Assembly: GCA_020431945.1 (NCBI GenBank)
Contig: JAGQHH010000099.1
Location: 1 to 11,157, forward strand
Source: Cyanobacteria bacterium HKST-UBA02
Lineage (GTDB): Bacteria > Cyanobacteriota > Vampirovibrionia > Obscuribacterales > Obscuribacteraceae
Length of the DNA stretch: 11,157 nt
Direction: 5' to 3'
Shown here: positions 7,351 through 11,157 of the stretch, in pieces
How the letters are laid out: each line of letters begins with the position of its first letter
Numbering within the stretch: the first letter of the stretch is position 1
Position numbers and translations under genes: made by a program
Notes under the pieces: model-generated
The model's database searches: none
What the model was told of the DNA's origin: nothing
The model's input: the letters and a program-made list of their open reading frames with translations, nothing else

Positions 7351-7494
7351 GAACAATTTTGACCTGTCTGCCGGCAGCCGGAACCATGTGACATCATCGT
7401 GACCGGTGGCGTCAGTGTCGTCAGTTGCTTGCCGTATTCAGGCTCTCCTTGCAGATTAAACCGGTTCGATAAGTTCGCTAATGGGACAGCTATC
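7324..7494. mobile_element. MITE-like element or IS remnant with 13-bp terminal inverted repeats
   Basis: GATAGCTGTCCCA at 7324-7336 is repeated exactly in inverse at 7482-7494, and the match continues imperfectly inward to a GCG. Next to the right repeat lies an imperfect tandem repeat, GTTCGATAA GTTCGCTAA (7464-7481). A perfect 10-bp palindrome, CTGCCGGCAG, sits at 7368-7377. There is no transposase gene inside, so it could only move with help from a full-length relative. No clear target-site duplication is visible, so it may be an old or collapsed element. The family is not assigned. Confidence 0.45.
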
Positions 7495-7734
7495 TTCACA
7501 CAGGTTCTGACTTGTCCTCTGAGAGCCAGTCTGGCTCCTTGCTTGCGGTTGCAGGGCAAGCTTCATGAACCGGACTTAACAGATTGACCGGAATGTCTCG
7601 CCCCTGTAGGGATAGAGGTGAATTAACCCCCGCTAACCACCTTCGGAATTCAGCAGCCGACCCGGATTTTTCCAGCACCAGCCTATCTGTCGCCCGTCGA
7701 AAGGTACCTCTAATGGTATCGGGGGGAGTGCCCG

Positions 7735-7783
7735 CCACCCTGAGCAGCTCAACTGCTCAGCGTCGCGTGCATGTCTGTACGCG
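7735..7783 (+). promoter_or_regulatory. Two-hairpin leader of the 323-residue membrane protein gene
   Basis: CCACCCT (7735-7741) runs into a perfect 8-bp hairpin (7740-7747 with 7753-7760, loop CTCAA). After three bases comes an 8-bp hairpin, CGCGTGCA (7764-7771) with TGTACGCG (7776-7783), containing one G-T pair and a TGTC loop. It ends 21 bases before the ATG. The same order of motifs precedes the paralogous gene at 8963. Confidence 0.5.
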
Positions 7784-7804
7784 GTCTTAGACAAGGACAA
7801 CTCC

Positions 7805-8776
7805 ATGAATAAGACTGGCTATAGAGCCCACGCCGGGATTGTCGGGATAATGATGTGGCTCTTGAGCCTCATCACTGTCTGGCTCACCATCGACCTCACG
7901 GCAAGGAGCATCCATCAGCTTGCTGGCGTCTCTCTGAGCGTCGGCTATCTGTATGGAGGTTTCCTGGGGGCGCTACTGGCCGGTGGCCAGCTGGCGTACC
8001 TCGGCTTCACGTTGAGCCATAAAGAGACAATCGAAGCCAAAATACTCATCGCTCTGGCAAGCATTGTCTCGCTTGTCACCAACTTCTGGGCTCTGACCGA
8101 AAAGGCGGAATTCGGCAGCCTGGTATGGTGGGCTTCTGCCGTCTACGGACTGGCGGTAGTGACGATGTTGATTCTCGGACTGGTAGTGGCCAGTCAGCTT
8201 CTATTGCTGGCTGACTGGCAGTGGTGCGAGCGGCTTGTTCCGAGACGAGCAGCTCCTGAACCTGTGATCGTGGCGACGCCGGAGCCTCCTGTCTCTACGG
8301 ACAGCGAGCCCTCCGGGCAGGAGCTGGCGGAGGAGACTGCCGAGGATTTATCCGAGGTGAGTTTCGATAATCCTCCTGCCGTGGTGCTGCCGGAAGAGCC
8401 CGAAGCCCCGCCGCCTCCTCTCGAGGAAGCGCCGGAGCCGGAGGATTCTTCTGAGCTGGCGCTGGTCCAGGATCGTCCTGCCGAGGCGCAAGTCCCGGTA
8501 GACCCACAAGATTCCGCCATCGCAATCGTCTCGAAAGACTCGCTCGCCATCGAGGTCTCCTCCGGAGGAATCGTGAGAGTCGAGGTGAAAGGCGTTTCGC
8601 GAAACAAGATGAAAGGGCTTCGCACCGATCTCGTTCGTTCCGTAACCAATATGGTGGACTGGAGCAATCCCCGGTCCCTGGGAAACCAGAGCTGGGAATT
8701 CACCGGGCGCCTGAGGAGAAAGGTCAAGCGAGAGAAAGTCGTGAAGCTCCTCGAGGAGTTCGGCCGGGTTTATTGA
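7805..8776 (+). CDS. Four-helix membrane protein with Pro/Glu-rich linker and basic C-terminal domain, 323 residues
   Basis: The N-terminal 140 residues hold four predicted membrane helices (about 10-32, 44-70, 78-98, 107-136). Residues 148-235 are an acidic, proline-rich linker (for example EEPEAPPPPLEEAPEPED). A C-terminal domain of about 80 residues, rich in Lys/Arg (GRLRRKVKREKVVKLLEEFG), would be cytosolic if both ends face inward. The ribosome site AAGGA lies about eight bases before the ATG. The helices match the next gene: NFWALTEKA (93-101) and VVASQLL (127-133) correspond to NTWAFVEHA and VVASKLL there. The helix layout recalls DUF2637-type proteins of actinobacterial mobile elements, but only by pattern. 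The function is unknown. A membrane-tethered nucleic-acid or protein binder is one possibility, since the C-terminal domain is basic. Confidence 0.8.
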   Translation: MNKTGYRAHAGIVGIMMWLLSLITVWLTIDLTARSIHQLAGVSLSVGYLYGGFLGALLAGGQLAYLGFTLSHKETIEAKILIALASIVSLVTNFWALTEKAEFGSLVWWASAVYGLAVVTMLILGLVVASQLLLLADWQWCERLVPRRAAPEPVIVATPEPPVSTDSEPSGQELAEETAEDLSEVSFDNPPAVVLPEEPEAPPPPLEEAPEPEDSSELALVQDRPAEAQVPVDPQDSAIAIVSKDSLAIEVSSGGIVRVEVKGVSRNKMKGLRTDLVRSVTNMVDWSNPRSLGNQSWEFTGRLRRKVKREKVVKLLEEFGRVY

Positions 8777-8795
8777 ATCGGACCGTCCTCGAGAC

Positions 8796-8837
8796 AGTCG
8801 GGGCAGCCGGAAGGCAGCCCCGACTCTCTTGTATTTC
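8796..8837 (+). terminator. Intrinsic terminator after the 323-residue membrane protein gene
   Basis: A perfect 9-bp stem, AGTCGGGGC (8796-8804) with GCCCCGACT (8817-8825), encloses a 12-base loop. It is followed by CTCTTGTATTTCT, a T-rich but interrupted tail. It lies 19 bases past the stop codon and separates this gene from its paralogue. Confidence 0.7.
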
Positions 8838-8885
8838 TCTATTTCCTGTTTGGCAATTTACGAGTTGAGCTGTGCGCCTCACTGT

Positions 8886-8934
8886 CCACCCTCATCGGTG
8901 GCCAGCGACGCGTGCAGCGCCGCAGCCGCACGCG
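8886..8934 (+). promoter_or_regulatory. Two-hairpin leader of the 173-residue membrane protein gene
   Basis: A 5-bp hairpin (CCACC 8886-8890 with GGTGG 8897-8901) is followed by CAGCGA and a 7-bp hairpin, CGCGTGC (8909-8915) with GCACGCG (8928-8934), loop 12 bases. It mirrors the leader at 7735-7783: CCACCCT, hairpin, CAGCG(T/A)CGCGTGCA, then (C/T)ACGCGG. The ATG follows 28 bases later, after a very good AAGGAG site. Confidence 0.5.
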
Positions 8935-8962
8935 GATTGTCTCTATAAGAAAGGAGCCATAG

Positions 8963-9484
8963 ATGGCAACCAAAGCGGCCAAAGAAAGAATAACCACCCT
9001 GACCAAAATTGCCTTGGTAATACTAGGGGTAGGCACCATCTCCGGTATGTATCTGTCTCTGTCACACCTGGCCGAGACGATTCATTCCTTTACGGTAGGA
9101 GGTGGTGAAACTGACTACAAGAGCTGGTTTATGGCTCTGGTTATTGATGGATTCCTGCTCGGTGCCGAGCTGTCCATCATTATCCAGACGTATCATAAGG
9201 ATGCTCGTGGTTTCTCGATTACACTCTTTCTGGTGTGCGCTTTCCTGAGCGTCGCCCTCAATACCTGGGCCTTCGTCGAGCATGCTCCTGCCGACAAACC
9301 CTGGGCGAAGGAGTTCGCGATCATGCTGGGCGTTCTCTTGCCCGCCATGATCATCGTAGCAGCTGTGGTCGCTTCCAAGCTTCTGCAGGGACTGCTGGGT
9401 AGCATTGCCGCCGAAGGTGCCTCCGGCAGCAAGCAGCGGACGAATTCGCCCCGGAAAAGGACTCCGGTAAAGAAGGCGGCTTGA
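8963..9484 (+). CDS. Four-helix membrane protein, DUF2637-like topology, 173 residues
   Basis: Four membrane helices are predicted at about 13-33, 54-75, 84-106 and 117-141. A basic tail follows (KQRTNSPRKRTPVKKAA) that could touch nucleic acid or lipid headgroups. Polar residues stand inside the helices: Asp62 in ALVIDGFLLGAEL, and Asn100 and Glu106 in LNTWAFVEHA. Helix 1 ends SLSHLAETI. The pattern (SxxHL, xxIDG, SVAxN, LPA) resembles DUF2637/Spd-like proteins known from actinobacterial plasmids and phages, which is a tentative comparison from memory. It is a shorter paralogue of the upstream gene, lacking the acidic linker and large C-terminal domain. AAGGAG six bases before the ATG fixes the start, and a strong terminator follows directly. 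The function is unknown. Confidence 0.82.
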   Translation: MATKAAKERITTLTKIALVILGVGTISGMYLSLSHLAETIHSFTVGGGETDYKSWFMALVIDGFLLGAELSIIIQTYHKDARGFSITLFLVCAFLSVALNTWAFVEHAPADKPWAKEFAIMLGVLLPAMIIVAAVVASKLLQGLLGSIAAEGASGSKQRTNSPRKRTPVKKAA

Positions 9485-9490
9485 GAAACC

Positions 9491-9527
9491 CGGGAGGCAG
9501 GCGCAAGCCTGCTTCCCGTCTTTTTTT
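9491..9527 (+). terminator. Strong Rho-independent terminator
   Basis: A 12-bp stem (9491-9502 with 9507-9518, one G-T pair) is capped by a GCAA tetraloop of the GNRA type. It is followed by TC and seven T residues (9521-9527). It starts six bases after the stop codon of the 173-residue gene. Confidence 0.93.
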
Positions 9528-9810
9528 GGTCGGGTGAATTATTAAAACAGATAGTAGATGTTGGTGAGATATTTTGATACTTGGATATATCGATGGAGAC
9601 AGGCTTGCCAGCCTGGTTGTCGAGATCCTGCGTAATCTTGCTTGTTCTACTTGCTCTTTTCTTACTAGAGTCCAGGTATCGTCTCCTTTTTCCCTTTTCA
9701 ATTTCTCTACCTCCAACACCGAAAGGCTTCATTCTCAGCGCGTTCTGGTTTACACCCTCCACATATTGCGTGGAGGAGTCGAGTCTCCATTTCCAATCGA
9801 GGCAATTTCC
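9528..9810. other. AT-richer intergenic region before the lipoprotein gene
   Basis: This stretch probably carries the promoter and leader of the lipoprotein gene. It has hairpins at 9600-9615 (caggct / agcctg) and 9756-9776 (perfect 7-bp CCTCCAC / GTGGAGG, loop of seven). The second ends 34 bases before the ATG. A plus-strand frame at 9581-9817 with one hydrophobic segment has no ribosome site and was not accepted. No clear -35/-10 pair stands out. Confidence 0.5.
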
Positions 9811-11157
9811 ATGTTGAAGCATTTCACCCCTCTGATTTTTCTCCTGCCTCTGGCTGCCATCGGCTGCTCCAGGCAAAGCGATGTTTTCGATGATCCCGTG
9901 CCCTTTCCCGAGTCGCTTCCGGCTCGGGTCGAGCTTCCCGACGACAGCCAGGGCATCGACGGCCGCTTCAAGCTGGTCTCTCCCGATACCGGCAGGCTGA
10001 TTTATGTTCGCACCGAGTTTCGCAACGGCGAGACTGCCCTGGAGCTTTTCAGAGACGACGAGAGTCTGCGCGAAGTGCAGGTGCACTACCCGCTGCCTGA
10101 AAACTCCGGGGGCTCTGGAGCCCGGGAGCGTCAGAGCAAGCTCGATCTGATTTATGACGAGGACGGCAGGACCATCCTTCTCGAGCGCGCCTACGCTGCT
10201 GACGGCAAGCCCATGCGCTATGGGAGCCGTTTGCCTGATGGCTCTTTCGACACCCGGGACTATTACGGCGATGGCAGCACTGTCCATCGGCACCAGGTGC
10301 TGGATCGAAAGGACAAGATCGTCCTGGTGGAGCTGTTCCGGGAAAACGGCACCATCGAAAGCGCCCGCCGAGTCGACCGCTACGGTGGCAGCGAGCTGGT
10401 GGAGTACCGCTCCGATGGAACGACCATCGCGTCTACCAAACGCGGCTCGAGCCCTTATGACTCGGTCTACCGGACGGTATTCGCCGAAGACGGCAAGACT
10501 GTCGTGATGAAAGTCACATACACGTCTTACACCATCGAGGCGGAGTACTTCGGCCCGGATGGCAAACTCGTCGAGAAGCGGCAGTTCTCAAGCTACGGAC
10601 GAACCACTGTCCGCAACTATGACGAGAATGGCAAGGAAAAGCTCGTCCGCATCTGGACGAGCAAGAGCAATGACGACTGGACCGATGTCGGACCCGATCG
10701 GCACCTGACCGAGTTGCAGGAGCACGGCGAGGACGGCAAGACCACTCGCAAGATCACTTTCTATCCAGACGGCACGACGCCCCGGACTGTTTTCCTTCCC
10801 GAAGACGGTCACTATCTCAAGGGAACCTACAGGCACTTCAGACCAGACGGCACCCTCGAGAAAGAAGAGTACAAGGAGGATTACAACAAGGTCCGGGACG
10901 AGAAAGAATTCACCGTCGAGGATGATGTCCACGAAGACCTTCCTCCCGGGAGTCTCGAATGGCAGGAGCGGGAGAAGCCACCGGTTCTCTCCGATATGCC
11001 CCTGTCACCTCCGGACTGCGGAGAAGATTGCTATGGCGGTCTCTTCCCCGGAGTGAGACGGATGCCCGGGCTTCCGGGACTTCCCGTGCTTCCGGGACTG
11101 TCAGGACCTCCTGGTCTTTCCGGTCTCCCCGGTCGAGCCGATTTGTTCGGATTTCCG
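9811..11157 (+). CDS. Putative lipoprotein with D/N-G repeat motifs and collagen-like tail (3' truncated)
   Basis: The frame runs without a stop from the ATG to the window edge (449 codons), so the C-terminus is missing. The N-terminus MLKHFTPLIFLLPLAAIGCS is a short signal peptide with a lipobox-like AIGC, so Cys19 would be lipidated after cleavage and the protein anchored to a membrane. The body repeats Y/F-x-x-(D/E/N)-G-(K/T/R) units, such as IYDEDGRT, VFAEDGKT, YFGPDGKL, NYDENGKE, FYPDGTTP and FRPDGTLE. This resembles MORN-2/YwqK-like or YD-type beta repeats. Near the end are a Cys pair (403, 407) and a Gly-Leu-Pro-rich stretch at 418-441 (GLPGLPVLPGLSGPPGLSG) that looks collagen-like. 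GAGG about eight bases before the ATG supports the start. A surface or envelope role is inferred; no enzyme motif is seen. Confidence 0.8.
   Translation, partial: MLKHFTPLIFLLPLAAIGCSRQSDVFDDPVPFPESLPARVELPDDSQGIDGRFKLVSPDTGRLIYVRTEFRNGETALELFRDDESLREVQVHYPLPENSGGSGARERQSKLDLIYDEDGRTILLERAYAADGKPMRYGSRLPDGSFDTRDYYGDGSTVHRHQVLDRKDKIVLVELFRENGTIESARRVDRYGGSELVEYRSDGTTIASTKRGSSPYDSVYRTVFAEDGKTVVMKVTYTSYTIEAEYFGPDGKLVEKRQFSSYGRTTVRNYDENGKEKLVRIWTSKSNDDWTDVGPDRHLTELQEHGEDGKTTRKITFYPDGTTPRTVFLPEDGHYLKGTYRHFRPDGTLEKEEYKEDYNKVRDEKEFTVEDDVHEDLPPGSLEWQEREKPPVLSDMPLSPPDCGEDCYGGLFPGVRRMPGLPGLPVLPGLSGPPGLSGLPGRADLFGFP

Larger units (their letters stand above)
7306..7804. other. Gene-free 499-base stretch: IS-like element and structured leader
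   Basis: No credible gene was found. Minus frames at 7320-7559 and 7496-7738 and plus frames at 7399-7587 and 7584-7790 lack ribosome sites and recognisable domains. Beyond the element at 7324-7494, the stretch holds a near-palindrome at 7523-7537 (gagccag t ctggctc), a hairpin at 7703-7720 (ggtacc / ggtatc, one G-T pair) and the paired hairpins before the 323-residue membrane gene. Confidence 0.6.

Noticed and set aside
7496..7790. Short frames on both strands in the gene-free stretch
   Set aside because: The minus frame needs a GTG start without a ribosome site, and the plus frame runs through the leader hairpins. Neither shows a domain.
7495..7804. Known structured RNA (SRP, RNase P, 6S, tmRNA, common riboswitches)
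   Set aside because: The stretch has several hairpins, but none of the signature sequences of these RNAs was seen.
9581..9817. Plus-strand frame with a hydrophobic segment overlapping the lipoprotein start by seven bases
   Set aside because: The overlap looked like translational coupling, but neither the TTG at 9581 nor the ATG at 9593 has a ribosome site, and the rest of the translation resembles no protein family.
9193..10293. 366-codon minus-strand open frame
   Set aside because: It crosses the strong terminator at 9491-9527 and lies antisense to two well-supported genes.
1..11157. CRISPR array, tRNA, rRNA or phage module
   Set aside because: No regularly spaced repeats, cloverleaf with CCA-type ends, rRNA signature or phage structural gene was visible on either strand.

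Overview
This is a bacterial window with mid-to-high GC (estimated by eye). It carries compact protein-coding genes, Shine-Dalgarno sites and at least one strong intrinsic terminator. No rRNA, tRNA or CRISPR array was seen. The gene mix is a Hanks-type Ser/Thr kinase with a membrane anchor and leucine-rich sensor, kinesin-light-chain-like TPR proteins, and lysine/diaminopimelate genes. This suits a Gram-negative-type lineage rich in eukaryote-like signalling and repeat proteins. Obscuribacterales/Melainabacteria-type Cyanobacteriota or Planctomycetes-like bacteria are my best guesses. That placement is inference from protein style only and is weak.

Layout: (1) 3-1370, plus strand: the 3' part of a transmembrane Ser/Thr kinase gene with an LRR-like outer domain. 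(2) 1367-4913, minus strand: a likely operon read right to left. It holds a 61-residue protein, an M20D amidohydrolase, the aminotransferase dapC and the tetrahydrodipicolinate N-succinyltransferase dapD. The dapD stop codon overlaps the kinase stop codon. (3) 5122-7305, minus strand: two TPR genes (about 181 and 426 residues) separated by a 358-base gap with no convincing gene. (4) 7306-7804: a gene-free stretch with a 171-bp element bounded by 13-bp perfect inverted repeats, resembling a MITE or IS remnant, followed by a structured leader. (5) 7805-9484, plus strand: two related four-helix membrane proteins, each preceded by the same kind of two-hairpin leader and followed by its own terminator. 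(6) 9811 to the right edge, plus strand: a long, incomplete lipoprotein gene with repeated D/N-G motifs and a collagen-like Gly-Leu-Pro tail.

Functionally, the dap genes supply successive steps from tetrahydrodipicolinate toward meso-diaminopimelate and lysine. The adjacent M20D enzyme sits where the DapE desuccinylase would be expected. The kinase, TPR proteins and lipoprotein look like signalling, scaffold and envelope parts, with no demonstrated link to each other. The most unusual parts are the paired four-helix membrane proteins with matching structured leaders, the IS-like element whose end appears to supply the promoter of the large TPR gene, and a leader with mutually exclusive hairpins before the M20D-dapC-dapD genes.
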